Source: Aggregatilineales bacterium (GTDB lineage: Bacteria; Chloroflexota; Anaerolineae; Aggregatilineales; Ch27). Taken from it: DNA of 64,000 nucleotides. The position numbers and the translations under genes were made by a program. Positions 44,364 to 53,847 of the stretch are shown here, piece after piece. The stretch covers positions 1 through 64,000 of the forward strand of contig JARKNX010000059.1 of the NCBI GenBank assembly GCA_029976025.1. Direction: 5' to 3'. The notes under the pieces are model-generated. The model was given only the letters and a program-made list of their open reading frames with translations, had not been told where the DNA came from and made no database searches. Position 1 is the first letter of the stretch, and each line of letters starts with the position of its first letter.

Positions 44364-45371
44364 GTGAAAGGACCCCATTCCATGAAGGTTGTGATCCCCC
44401 TGGCCGGATTCGGCACCCGGCTCCGACCGCTGACGTACAGCCGCCCCAAGCCGCTGGTGAATGTCGCCGGCAAGCCTATCCTGGGGCACCTGCTGGATAA
44501 GCTGCGGGTGCTGCCGGTTGACGAATATATCTTCATCACCGGCTATCTGGGCGACCAGATCGAGGCTTATGTCAGGCAGAACTATGGCGACAAACCCAGC
44601 CGCTATTTTGTGCAGGAAGAGCTTAACGGGCAGTCGCCGGCTATCTACCTGGCCCGGGAAGCGCTGGAAGGGCCGACCATCATCCTGTTTGTAGATACCA
44701 TCTTCGAGGGCGATATCAGCTTCCTGGCCGATACTGATGCCGATGCCGTCGCCTTTGTCAAAGAGGTCGAGGATCCGCGCCGGTTCGGCGTCGTCGCCGT
44801 CGATGGGGATGGCATTGTCCGGCATTTTTACGAGAAGCCGGATAGTGTGGAGAACCGGCTGGCCGTGATTGGCATGTACTACTTCCGCGACGCTGCCTCC
44901 CTCCTGAGCGCCATCCAGACTCAGATCGACGAGCAGCGCAAGACCAGGGGCGAGTATTTCCTCACCGATGCCTTCCAGATCATGGTTGATCGGGGCACGA
45001 AGTTCCGGATCGCCGAAGTGGGGGAGTGGCTGGATGCGGGGACGTCGGAAGCCGTGCTGGATACGAACCGGCTGCTGCTGGAGCGCGGGCGGGATAACAG
45101 CGCCGGAGGCACGATGGAAGAGTTCGTGATCATCCCGCCGGTGTATATCCACCCGACGGCGCGCATCACCAACTCCGTGATCGGGCCGTATGTCTCGCTG
45201 GGAGCCAACTGCCAGATCGAAAACTGCATCATCCGCGACTCTATCGTTGACGCCGACACCCAGATCGCCAATATCCTGCTGTCGCACAGCCTGATCGGGC
45301 AGGACGTCACCATCGAAGGCGCGTTCCGGTCGGTCAACGTCGGGGATACCACCAGTATTCACTACGAATAG
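44364..45371 (+). CDS. NDP-sugar pyrophosphorylase (nucleotidyltransferase + left-handed beta-helix)
   Basis: MKVVIPLAGFGTRLRPLTYSRPKPLVNVAGKPILGHLLDKL; C-terminal hexapeptide-like VYIHPTARITNSVIGPYVSLGANCQIENCIIRDS. Confidence 0.94.
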   Translation: MKGPHSMKVVIPLAGFGTRLRPLTYSRPKPLVNVAGKPILGHLLDKLRVLPVDEYIFITGYLGDQIEAYVRQNYGDKPSRYFVQEELNGQSPAIYLAREALEGPTIILFVDTIFEGDISFLADTDADAVAFVKEVEDPRRFGVVAVDGDGIVRHFYEKPDSVENRLAVIGMYYFRDAASLLSAIQTQIDEQRKTRGEYFLTDAFQIMVDRGTKFRIAEVGEWLDAGTSEAVLDTNRLLLERGRDNSAGGTMEEFVIIPPVYIHPTARITNSVIGPYVSLGANCQIENCIIRDSIVDADTQIANILLSHSLIGQDVTIEGAFRSVNVGDTTSIHYE

Positions 45372-45397
45372 GACATCCCCTCATCCGCTGAATACAG

Positions 45398-45424
45398 CCC
45401 GCAGCCACCCGCTGCGGGTTTTTT
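45398..45424 (+). terminator. Intrinsic terminator
   Basis: CCCGCAGC-CACCC-GCTGCGGG followed by TTTTTT. Confidence 0.9.
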
Positions 45425-45511
45425 ATATCTTCTCGGCCAACTCCCTGTGATATGGATTTTTCTGTATAGATAAATATTTTTACTTTGATGTGATGAATTT
45501 TTATAAACGAC

Positions 45512-45540
45512 TTGACATTCTTACATAATGGCGCTATTCT
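45512..45540 (+). promoter_or_regulatory. Sigma70-type promoter upstream of DUF2089 gene
   Basis: TTGACA - 17 nt - TATTCT in an AT-rich segment. Confidence 0.75.
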
Positions 45541-45595
45541 GATTGCAGAACCTGAAAATCGTGAGGTTGTTCGGAAGAATGGAGGGGTTTCTCGC

Positions 45596-45967
45596 ATGTA
45601 CTCTGCACCCCGTAACTGCCCGATCTGCGGCGGTGAGATGTTCGTCACCCGGCTGTACTGCCCGGAATGCGATGTCAGGATTGAGGGGCACTTCAATTTC
45701 GGCGGGCTGGGCAGTCTGAGCCAGCAGCAGCTTGCCTTTGTGGAAACCTTCGTCGCCTGTGAAGGCAAGATTGGCCGCGTACAAAAAGTGCTGGGCATTT
45801 CTTACCCCACCGTGCGCAGCCGGCTGGAAGAGGTGATCACGGCTATGGGGTATCCGATCGGCGCGGAAGATGCTGAGGCGGAGGACGACCTGCGCAAACA
45901 GGTGTTGGATGACCTCGCCGCCGGCCGCATCTCTTCCGCGGACGCGGTGCGGCTGCTTCAGCGCTGA
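45596..45967 (+). CDS. DUF2089 family putative regulator (Zn ribbon + HTH)
   Basis: CPICGGEMFVTRLYCPECDVRIEGHFNFGGLGSLSQQQLAFVETFVACEGKIGRVQKVLGISYPTVRSRLEEVI. Confidence 0.92.
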   Translation: MYSAPRNCPICGGEMFVTRLYCPECDVRIEGHFNFGGLGSLSQQQLAFVETFVACEGKIGRVQKVLGISYPTVRSRLEEVITAMGYPIGAEDAEAEDDLRKQVLDDLAAGRISSADAVRLLQR

Positions 45968-46113
45968 GGGGGTGCTGATGCAGCTAGAGAGGGGGAGGCA
46001 GGGCTGCCGGCGAAGAGGGGCGGGAAGCCCTGCCTGACGGCGGAAGTTCGGCAGTAGCAGGAGTAGTGCAGTAAAGATCGTATGCTGGACCGTTCACTTG
46101 AGGGGAAACGGCT

Positions 46114-46356
46114 ATGTTCCAGACAAATCAAGCCTATGTAGAGGAGAAGCTCCGCGAGCTGCGTCTTGAAGCGCAGCACACCCACGAACTGGCTTTGTTG
46201 CGCGCTGCTCAGGTGGACAGGGCGGCCCCCCGGCGGGCGCCGGCCCGCGCCGTGCTGCACGGGCTGGGCAGCGCCCTGGTCGCGATCGGTGGCAGGCTGC
46301 TGTGCGCCGCTGAGTCGTCAGAACGGCCCGCGCAGTCGCATTCCCAGATATCCTGA
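46114..46356 (+). CDS. Hypothetical protein (80 aa)
   Basis: In the same-strand cluster following DUF2089; plausible start. Confidence 0.5.
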   Translation: MFQTNQAYVEEKLRELRLEAQHTHELALLRAAQVDRAAPRRAPARAVLHGLGSALVAIGGRLLCAAESSERPAQSHSQIS

Positions 46357-46391
46357 TCGCCGTGCTGATTTCCTTACTGGAGGATTGGACT

Positions 46392-47585
46392 ATGACTGAT
46401 CAATGGCCTGATTCTGAAGTGCCAGAAATGCCCGAAGAAGGGGCGCCGATCCGCCTGCAGATTGCCAATATCGGCGGCGATCTGCGCCTGCGCGGCTGGG
46501 ACGAAGACCGTGTTGCAGCGGACGGCGTCGCCGCTGCTTTTGAGCCGGACGAGGAGGGCGTGATCGCCATCCAGGTCCCCGGCGATCTCAGCCTGCGCGT
46601 GCCGCCGGGCGTCGAGATCGTCTGTCACAACGTCGGCGGGGACGCCCGGCTGTCCGGCCTCTCCGGCCCGGCGAGGATCGACAATGTCGGCGGCGATCTG
46701 GTCGCGCGCGGCATTGGCTCGCTGCAGGCGCGCCATATCGGCGGCGATCTGCGCGCCAAAGCGGTGTTCGGCGATATCGCCATCGGGCAGATCGGCGGCG
46801 ACGCCACCCTGCGCGAAATCGAAGGCGAAGTGAAGATCGAGGCCATCGGCGCTGACCTCTATGTGCGCGAGCTGAAAGGGGTATGCGCGGTGGGCCGTGT
46901 GGGATCGGACCTGGTCCTGAGCACCGAATTTATGGCGGGCGGCGTCTACCGCTTCACTGTCGGCTCTGATATCGTGTGTCGTGTCCCTCCGCAGGCCAGC
47001 GTGCGCTTCCGTATCGCGGACTGCGGCGATCTGGTCATTGACGCGCCCGACGCCGAGCTGAGCGAAGGGCGCGAGTACGACGAGGTCGTTTTCGGGGATG
47101 GAGCGGCGCTGGTAGAGCTTTCCGCCGGGAGCGATATCCGCCTGGTCGAGAAGGACGAAGATTACATGATGGCCATCAACTTCCAACTGGAGGGCGAGCT
47201 GGCCTCCCGCCTCGACGGGATCGAGGAGAAGCTGGCCGAGCAGCTTTCCGGGTTGGATGAGCTGCTTTCCGAGAAGGCGGCGCACCTGCGTATGAAGGCC
47301 GATCGCGCCGCGGAGCGGGCTATGCAAGAGGCCGAGCGGGCCATGCGTAAGGCTGAGAAGAAGGTCTCCGGCAAGCATAAGCGCGGCTTTTCCTTCAGCT
47401 TCGGCGGGGACTGGCCGCCGCCGCGCGGGCCGCATGGGCCGGGTAAGCCGCATGTCCCCCGCCCGCCGGAGCCGCACAGCGGCGTGACCGACGAAGAACG
47501 CCTGATGATCCTGCGCATGGTTGAGGCGCGGCAGATCTCGGTGGAAGAGGCGGAAAAACTGCTGGCGGCGCTGGAGGGGCGGTAG
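46392..47585 (+). CDS. DUF4097/adhesin-like beta-solenoid protein with C-terminal YvlB/SHOCT-like helical module
   Basis: Repetitive NIGGDLRLRG...NVGGDARLSG...NVGGDLVARG...HIGGDLRAKA...QIGGDATLRE; C-term DEERLMILRMVEARQISVEEAEKLLAALEG. Confidence 0.8.
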   Translation: MTDQWPDSEVPEMPEEGAPIRLQIANIGGDLRLRGWDEDRVAADGVAAAFEPDEEGVIAIQVPGDLSLRVPPGVEIVCHNVGGDARLSGLSGPARIDNVGGDLVARGIGSLQARHIGGDLRAKAVFGDIAIGQIGGDATLREIEGEVKIEAIGADLYVRELKGVCAVGRVGSDLVLSTEFMAGGVYRFTVGSDIVCRVPPQASVRFRIADCGDLVIDAPDAELSEGREYDEVVFGDGAALVELSAGSDIRLVEKDEDYMMAINFQLEGELASRLDGIEEKLAEQLSGLDELLSEKAAHLRMKADRAAERAMQEAERAMRKAEKKVSGKHKRGFSFSFGGDWPPPRGPHGPGKPHVPRPPEPHSGVTDEERLMILRMVEARQISVEEAEKLLAALEGR

Positions 47586-47649
47586 AATAAGGGCAGACAC
47601 CTGACCGGGTGGGCGGCGCGCCCGTCCACAACGAAAGCGATCGCGCTTT

Positions 47650-48660
47650 ATGATGACTACCGTTCCCGTTCGACGAGATCGCGCTCCGGCCCGATCGGGC
47701 GGCCTGCGCCGGGCCGAGCTGCAGCGCGATCTGCGCCCGATTGCCGACCTGATCGAGGTCTGCTTCGCCCCCCGCCTGGATGGAGGTGGGCAGGCCGTCA
47801 TCGGCGAGATGCGCGCGCTCAGCCGGCTGGGGCCAGCCCTGCCGCTGCTGGCGCGGGTTGACGAGATGCTCGGCGGGATTGCTGACGGCCTGGTATGGGA
47901 GGAAGAGGGCCGGATTATCGGCAATGTCACCCTGATCCCGGCCCGTATCCCCGCCGAGCTGGGACCGGTGACCATCATCGCTAACGTGGCCGTGGACCCG
48001 GCTTACCGCCGGCGCGGCATCGCCCGACGGCTGATCGAAGCGGCGTTGGAAGCGATCCGGGCCAGGGGAGCCAGGGCGGCTATCCTGCAAGTGGAGGCGG
48101 AAAACGAAGGGGCGCGGCAGTTGTATGAAGCGGCCGGCTTCGCTACCGAGCGGCGGTGGCACGAATGGCGGCGGGGCCTGCACGCCTTCCTGCCGGACCC
48201 TCCCGCCTTCGTGCCGCCCGTGGAGGTCCGCCTGCCCGGGGAGTGGGAGGCGGAGTACGCGCTGGCGGCGGCGGTCTTTCCGCCGGAGAGGGGCGGGCTG
48301 GGCTGGCAGCGGCCGCTACACCCGCGCGAGTTCCGGCGTTCGTTCTTCCAGCAGGCGGCCGACTTCGTGACCGGGGGCGGCCAGGAGCGCTGGATCGTGC
48401 GCGATGGAGGCCGGATCGGCGGTGCGTTGTGGGTCAGGAGCCGTTTTGGCAGCCCGGTGCGGATCACCCTGATCATCTCCGAGGCGCAGCGGGGGCGCCT
48501 GGAAGAACCGCTGCTTTACCACGCACTGCAGCGGCTGGAGCCGGGATACGTGCCGGCGCTGTGCGAGCACCCGGCCGATCATGAGGCGGCCACCGCCGCT
48601 CTGGAGCGCGGTGGCTTCACCATCCGCCGCACGCTGGATCATATGCGGCTGGACCTGTGA
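47650..48660 (+). CDS. GNAT N-acetyltransferase
   Basis: IIANVAVDPAYRRRGIARRLIEAALEAIRARGARAAILQVEAENEGARQLYEAAGFATERRWHEWRR. Confidence 0.92.
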   Translation: MMTTVPVRRDRAPARSGGLRRAELQRDLRPIADLIEVCFAPRLDGGGQAVIGEMRALSRLGPALPLLARVDEMLGGIADGLVWEEEGRIIGNVTLIPARIPAELGPVTIIANVAVDPAYRRRGIARRLIEAALEAIRARGARAAILQVEAENEGARQLYEAAGFATERRWHEWRRGLHAFLPDPPAFVPPVEVRLPGEWEAEYALAAAVFPPERGGLGWQRPLHPREFRRSFFQQAADFVTGGGQERWIVRDGGRIGGALWVRSRFGSPVRITLIISEAQRGRLEEPLLYHALQRLEPGYVPALCEHPADHEAATAALERGGFTIRRTLDHMRLDL

Positions 48661-48700
48661 TGACAGCCTGGTTGTTGAAACAGGCAGGAGCGCAGCAGAG

Positions 48701-49288
48701 ATGAACGAATCGCAGGAACATATTTTGAAGATGGTCAGCAGCGGCGCGATCACGGCTGAGGAAGCTGATCGGCTGCTGAATGCGATGGGGGACACGGCGG
48801 AAGACGCCCTGCCGGAAGCCGGGCCGGTCAGCCTGGACGGGCTGCCTGACGCGGCCAGCCTGGGCGAACGCTGGCAGTTCCTGTTTATCATGTCGCTGGG
48901 CGTCATGGCGCTCAGCGGGCGGCGTATTCTGAGGCGGCGGCGCGGCTTCTTCGGCAAGCTGCTGCTGCCGCTGGACTGGGCGGCCTTCCTGCTGGGGGTG
49001 GTCGGCATGCTGCTTTCCCTGTGGAGCCGCAGCGCCCGCTGGCTGTATGTCCACATTGTTCAGCGCGACGGCCGTGAGATCAGGCTGACCCTGCCCGTGC
49101 CCGCCCGGGCGCTTGGCAGCCTGCTGCGGCGCGCCAGCCAGATCGGTGATCCGCAGTCGCGCGAGCAGATGCTGGCGGCGGCGGATTTTCTGGAAGCGGT
49201 CCACGAAGAGATGGATCGTCCGGACAGCGTGCCGCTGGTCATTGATATCAACGACGAAGGCCAGCAGGTGCAGGTGTATCTGCTTTGA
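48701..49288 (+). CDS. Membrane protein with N-terminal YvlB/SHOCT-like module
   Basis: MNESQEHILKMVSSGAITAEEADRLLNAMGD; one or two TM. Confidence 0.75.
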   Translation: MNESQEHILKMVSSGAITAEEADRLLNAMGDTAEDALPEAGPVSLDGLPDAASLGERWQFLFIMSLGVMALSGRRILRRRRGFFGKLLLPLDWAAFLLGVVGMLLSLWSRSARWLYVHIVQRDGREIRLTLPVPARALGSLLRRASQIGDPQSREQMLAAADFLEAVHEEMDRPDSVPLVIDINDEGQQVQVYLL

Positions 49289-49308
49289 TCGCGAGGAATG
49301 AGGCCGTT

Positions 49309-49683
49309 ATGGGAACTCCTGAAGAACGCTTGCGCATTCTGAAGATGCTGGAAGAAGGCACGATCACGGCGGATGAAGCGACCCGCCTGCTGCAGGCGCT
49401 TGGCGCCGGTCGCAGCCCCGCCGCGCGCGCGACTGCCGGGCGGGAGCCGCGCTGGCTGCGCGTCCGCATCACCGACATCAACACCCAGGAGAACAAGGTC
49501 AGCATCAATATCCCGATGGGGCTGGTGCGTACCGGCATTCGCATGGGGATGCGCTTTGTGCCCAGCGATTCCGAGATTGACTATCAGGAGCTGATGGACG
49601 CCATCCAGAACGGCGAGACCGGCAAGCTGCTGGAGATTGTCGATCAGGAGCAGGGCGAGCACGTCGAAATCTGGGCGGAGTAA
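49309..49683 (+). CDS. Small protein with N-terminal YvlB/SHOCT-like module
   Basis: EERLRILKMLEEGTITADEATRLLQALGAG...LRVRITDINTQENKVSINIPMGLVRTGIRMGMRF. Confidence 0.8.
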   Translation: MGTPEERLRILKMLEEGTITADEATRLLQALGAGRSPAARATAGREPRWLRVRITDINTQENKVSINIPMGLVRTGIRMGMRFVPSDSEIDYQELMDAIQNGETGKLLEIVDQEQGEHVEIWAE

Positions 49684-49748
49684 CCTCATCCCTGGCCCCT
49701 CTCCGTTGACGGAGAAGAGAAAAGGGGCCGGGAGTTAAAGGGTGAGGT
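49682..49748. repeat. Dispersed member of the AACCTCACCC-type hairpin repeat family
   Basis: AACCTCATCCCTGGCCCCTCTCCG-TTGA-CGGAGAAGAG...GGGTGAGGT. Confidence 0.7.
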
Positions 49749-50901
49749 GGGTGAGGCTGCGATACAGCGTATCCATGTCGCGGATCAGCCGGTCTGCGCT
49801 GTAGCGGTCCAGCATGGCTGCCTGCGCCGCGCTGACATCCGGCGGCTCCTGCAGGGCGGCGATCATGGCCCCGGCCAGCGCCGCTTCGTCCCCCGGCGGG
49901 ACGAGCGCGCCCAGCGCCCCTCCCTCCAGCAGATCGGGGATGCCGCCGACCGCCGTGCACACCACCGGGCAGCCGCCGGCCAGCGCCTGAATGACGGCGG
50001 TAGGGGTCCCCTCGTTGTCGCTGCTGATCACCAGCACGTCCATGTCGGCGTAAGCTGGAGCCACGTCGCGCTGCCAGCCGGTGAAAGTCACCGCCCCGCG
50101 CAGACCCAGCGCTTCCACCTGCGCCTCCGCCGCCGCCCGCGTCTCGCCGTCGCCGATGATGACGAAGTGCGCCTCCGGGAGCGCCCGCTTCACTGCCGCT
50201 GCCGCCCGCAGGAACAGATCGTGATTCTTGATCGGGACCATCCGCCCGACGATGCCGGCCAGCGGCGCCGCGGGCGGGATGCCCCAGGCGCGGCGGAAGT
50301 CGCCAGTCCGGCGCGGCGTGCGGGCGTATGGCTCCAGGTCCAGCCCCAGCGGCAGGATGCGGATCTTCTCTTTTGGCGCGATGCGGTAAACATCGGCCAG
50401 CTCGTCGCGCAGATCGCCGGTCAGGGTGAGGATGACGTCGGTCATGCGCCCGATCAGCCGCTCCAGCCACAGGAAGAGCTGCGTCTGGCGCTTCCCGAAG
50501 TATCCCTGAAAGACATGGCCGTGGAAGGTGTGGACGATGATGGGCACGCCGGCCAGCCGCGCTGCCAGCCGACCTACGAAGCCCGCTTTGGCTGTGTGCG
50601 TGTGGACTACGTCGGGCCGCAGGCGGCGGATCAGGCGGTAGACCTTCCACAGCGTGACCAGATCGCGCGCCGGGTGCAGCGCCCGGCCCAGCTCCGGAAT
50701 GATGATCGGCTCCACGCCGAGCGATTCGGCGTAGTAGCGCATATCGCCTTCTTCCGCGCCGACGCTCCCACAGACCAGGATGCTCTCGTACTCCGGCGGG
50801 CCGAGCCGCGCCGTCAGCAGGGCGACGTGGAGGGCCGGGCCGCCGACGTTCAGCCGGGCGATCAGGCGCAGGACGCGGATGGGGCGTTCAGGAGCGGGCA
50901 T
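49735..50901 (-). CDS. Glycosyltransferase family 4
   Basis: IRVLRLIARLNVGGPALHVALLTARL...LAGIVGRMVPIKNHDLFLRAAAAV...ISSDNEGTPTAVIQALAGGCPVVCTAVGGIPDLLE; start ATG 50901 favoured. Confidence 0.93.
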   Translation of the reverse strand: MPAPERPIRVLRLIARLNVGGPALHVALLTARLGPPEYESILVCGSVGAEEGDMRYYAESLGVEPIIIPELGRALHPARDLVTLWKVYRLIRRLRPDVVHTHTAKAGFVGRLAARLAGVPIIVHTFHGHVFQGYFGKRQTQLFLWLERLIGRMTDVILTLTGDLRDELADVYRIAPKEKIRILPLGLDLEPYARTPRRTGDFRRAWGIPPAAPLAGIVGRMVPIKNHDLFLRAAAAVKRALPEAHFVIIGDGETRAAAEAQVEALGLRGAVTFTGWQRDVAPAYADMDVLVISSDNEGTPTAVIQALAGGCPVVCTAVGGIPDLLEGGALGALVPPGDEAALAGAMIAALQEPPDVSAAQAAMLDRYSADRLIRDMDTLYRSLTHLTL

Positions 50902-51053
50902 AGGGGCATCCCTACGGGGATCACAGGCGCTTTGGCCGGCAACGATACCGCCCTTTGCCGGCGGGATCAAGCGGGAACAGCGGGGGAGAACAGGGAGCGG
51001 GGAAAGAGCCGGGCGCCCGTCGCCGATTCCCTGGCGCGAAGCCGCGTCCCCGA

Positions 51054-52190
51054 TCAGCCGTGCGGCAGCCAGCGGCGGTACAGCGCGACGGTCTCCTCGA
51101 TCATCCGCGCGGCGCTGAAGTGCGCCTCCAGCCGGGCGCGGCCCGCTTCCCCCATGCGTGTCCGGCGCTCTGAATCGGCGAGCAGGGCGGTCAGCGCCGC
51201 GGCCAGCGCTTCGGAATCCCGCACCGGGCAGAGCAGGCCGGTCTCGCCCGCGACGACGATCTCGGGGATGGCGCTGACGGCGCTGCCGATGACCGGCACG
51301 GCCTGGGCCATCGCCTCCAGCAGCACCAGGCCGAACCCTTCCCGCAGGCTGGGCATCAGGAAGCAGTCCAGCGCGGCGAAGATCGGCGTCGGGTCAGGCC
51401 GCCAGCCCAGGAAGTGGACGCGCCCCTCCAGGCCGAGCGACGCGGTCTGTGCCTCCAGATCAGGCCGCAGCGGGCCATCCCCGGCGATAACGAGATGCGC
51501 CGTCGGGAAGTGCCCGGCAACCCCGGCGAAAGCGTCCAGCGCGTAGGGGATGCCCTTCGGTTCGATCAGCCGGCAGACCATGCCGATCAGGAGCGTCTCC
51601 GGTGCGAGGTTTAGCTCGCTCTGCAGAGCGCGGCGGGAGTCCGCTCTGTCCAGCAACGGGGTCGGTGACAGTCCGTAATGAATTGTCTGTACGCGGTCAG
51701 GCGGCGCGCCTTCCACCGCGATGGAGAAGCGGCGAATCGCTTCTGAGATGGCGATCCCGCCCTGCGCCATGTGCCATAGCGCGCGGTTGATCTGGCGGTA
51801 CGGGGTCTTGCGGCGGAAGGTATCATCGTTGTGGCGCGAGGTCAGCACGACCGGGACCCCGGCCAGCCGCGCCGCCGATATACCGTGCAGGTCAGCGTGT
51901 ATCAGGTGGGTGTGGACGATAGCGGGGCGGGAGGCGCGAAAATGGCGCCTGAGACTCAGGAGCAGGATCGGATCGGCGTCGGCCCGGATAGGCAGGCGCT
52001 CCACTGGAATATGGCGCGTGGCGGCGGCGTCCATGAAGTCATCCACTACGGCGCCTGGCTTTACCAGCGCCAGAAAGCGGGCGTCGAAGCCATTCTCGCG
52101 CAGGCCGGGCAGCAGGGTGAGCAGATGATTCTCAGCCCCGGCGATGCCGGCGATTTTGATGACGTGGAAGACCAGCGGTGAGTTGGTCAT
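51054..52190 (-). CDS. Glycosyltransferase family 4
   Basis: IAGIAGAENHLLTLLPGLRENG...GMVCRLIEPKGIPYALDAF...PSLREGFGLVLLEAMAQAVPVIGSAVSAIPEIVVAGETGLLCP. Confidence 0.93.
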   Translation of the reverse strand: MTNSPLVFHVIKIAGIAGAENHLLTLLPGLRENGFDARFLALVKPGAVVDDFMDAAATRHIPVERLPIRADADPILLLSLRRHFRASRPAIVHTHLIHADLHGISAARLAGVPVVLTSRHNDDTFRRKTPYRQINRALWHMAQGGIAISEAIRRFSIAVEGAPPDRVQTIHYGLSPTPLLDRADSRRALQSELNLAPETLLIGMVCRLIEPKGIPYALDAFAGVAGHFPTAHLVIAGDGPLRPDLEAQTASLGLEGRVHFLGWRPDPTPIFAALDCFLMPSLREGFGLVLLEAMAQAVPVIGSAVSAIPEIVVAGETGLLCPVRDSEALAAALTALLADSERRTRMGEAGRARLEAHFSAARMIEETVALYRRWLPHG

Positions 52191-52344
52191 CTGGGCAATA
52201 CCTCATATTCGTCACTGGCGCTGTACAACAGGGAGCCGATTCGGGATGAGCGAACAGGCAGGGCTGACTTCCTGCGCCCGCTGCTCGCTTTTCCTCACTG
52301 TGTTGCGAGTCTACCAGAGAAGCGCCGCCGCGTCAGGCACCCCC

Positions 52345-53835
52345 TCAGGAGGCGGGATTCAGCGCATAGATGATGTAGGCGTCGCCCCGCGCCATGACCG
52401 GATAAGTCGCGTCGAGATAGTCCATCAGGTCGGGCTGCAAATCTGCTTCGGGAAGAGACGAGATGACGAAGTAGCGATAGTCGTTCTCAGCCAGCATGGC
52501 CTCCAAGCGCTCTTGTGCCGGGGGACGCGCCACCCCCATGATCTTTGCCGCGTAGAGATCACTATAGCCTGGCCAGCTTGTCCCGGCGATCTCGCCGTAA
52601 TAGCGCAGGAAGGTACCGTAATCACCGGTTAGAAAGATCGCGTCCGGGCTGTGCTCGATCTCTTCTCCGATGATGCGGGCGGAATCGATCGCCGCCTGCT
52701 GCTCTTCGGTCACGACCGTCGTCGGCAAATACCGGATCAGCCCGGCGATCACGATCGCGAGTACCGCGCCGCTCGCGAGCAGATGGGCCGTCCGGGCGGC
52801 CTTCGGCCTCACCCGTGCCAGCAGGCCGTCCACCACACCGCTGATGGACAGCGCGGCGATGGGGATCAGCGGCAAGCTGTAGTAGTTGTGGGTGAAGATA
52901 GGGTAGTTCGCCAGCAGGCCGAAGATGAGATAGGCCAGCCACAGGCTGCGGAGTACCGCCGCCTGGCGCGGCTGGCGCGTCGTCAGCAGCGCCTGAATGG
53001 ACAGGATGAAGGGGATGAGGCCGATCACCTCGAGCATCCTGAACGGCCAGTTGATCCAGTACTGCGGGTTTGTCCACAGGCCCGGCATGAAGAGATTGCC
53101 GGTCTGTCCCCGCAGGAATCCGGCGACAAACAACCCGTAAGCATAATAAAGTGCGGTGGGCAGCAGGCTCACCAGGCCGAACGCGATCGTGTGCGGGTTG
53201 CGGATCGCCCGCCGCCAGCCGAAGGTGACCACGGCCAGCCAGGCGTACAGCGGGAAGAGGAAGAACGCCGCCAGCGGCAGCACGAAGATAGCCAGGGCGG
53301 AGGTCACCGCCGCGGCCATCAGGGCCGGCCAGGTCGGGCGGTCGAAATAGCGGAGCAGGGCGTACATGCCGGCCACCATCAGCGCGACCATCAGCGGGTT
53401 GGGCTGAAAGCTCCGCGAAGCCGCGATGCCGTAGGGCGCGAAGAGGTAGAAGGCCGTGGCTACCAGAGCGGCTTCCGCCCGGAAGAGCCGCCGGCCCAGC
53501 AGGTAGAGGAAGAAGCCGCCGACTACCCAGGATAGCGCGGCGATGGTGCGCGGTATCCACAGCGCCTCCTGACCCGCAATCAGATAACCGGCCAGCGCCG
53601 CCGCCTGAAGCACCGGCGGCTCCAGGGGGGCTGGCTGGTTCTGGCGGGCGATATCCAGCCGCCAGGCGGGGGTATCCGGTTGTGCCTCCAGGAAAAGCGG
53701 GCGCACCATGAAGGCGGAATAATACTGGCGGGTGGTATGGAAGTCGTTGGAAGGGCTGCCTATGGCGTACAGCCGGACGGCCAGCGCCAGCGCGAACAGA
53801 ATTACAAGCAGGACTCTTGAGAGTCGTCCGGACAT
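52345..53835 (-). CDS. Multi-TM glycosyltransferase family 39-like protein
   Basis: N-terminal TM helices; LEPPVLQAAALAGYLIAGQEALWIPRTIAALSWVVGGFFLYLLGRRLF. Confidence 0.8.
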   Translation of the reverse strand: MSGRLSRVLLVILFALALAVRLYAIGSPSNDFHTTRQYYSAFMVRPLFLEAQPDTPAWRLDIARQNQPAPLEPPVLQAAALAGYLIAGQEALWIPRTIAALSWVVGGFFLYLLGRRLFRAEAALVATAFYLFAPYGIAASRSFQPNPLMVALMVAGMYALLRYFDRPTWPALMAAAVTSALAIFVLPLAAFFLFPLYAWLAVVTFGWRRAIRNPHTIAFGLVSLLPTALYYAYGLFVAGFLRGQTGNLFMPGLWTNPQYWINWPFRMLEVIGLIPFILSIQALLTTRQPRQAAVLRSLWLAYLIFGLLANYPIFTHNYYSLPLIPIAALSISGVVDGLLARVRPKAARTAHLLASGAVLAIVIAGLIRYLPTTVVTEEQQAAIDSARIIGEEIEHSPDAIFLTGDYGTFLRYYGEIAGTSWPGYSDLYAAKIMGVARPPAQERLEAMLAENDYRYFVISSLPEADLQPDLMDYLDATYPVMARGDAYIIYALNPAS

Positions 53836-53847
53836 CGTCTCCTCCGA

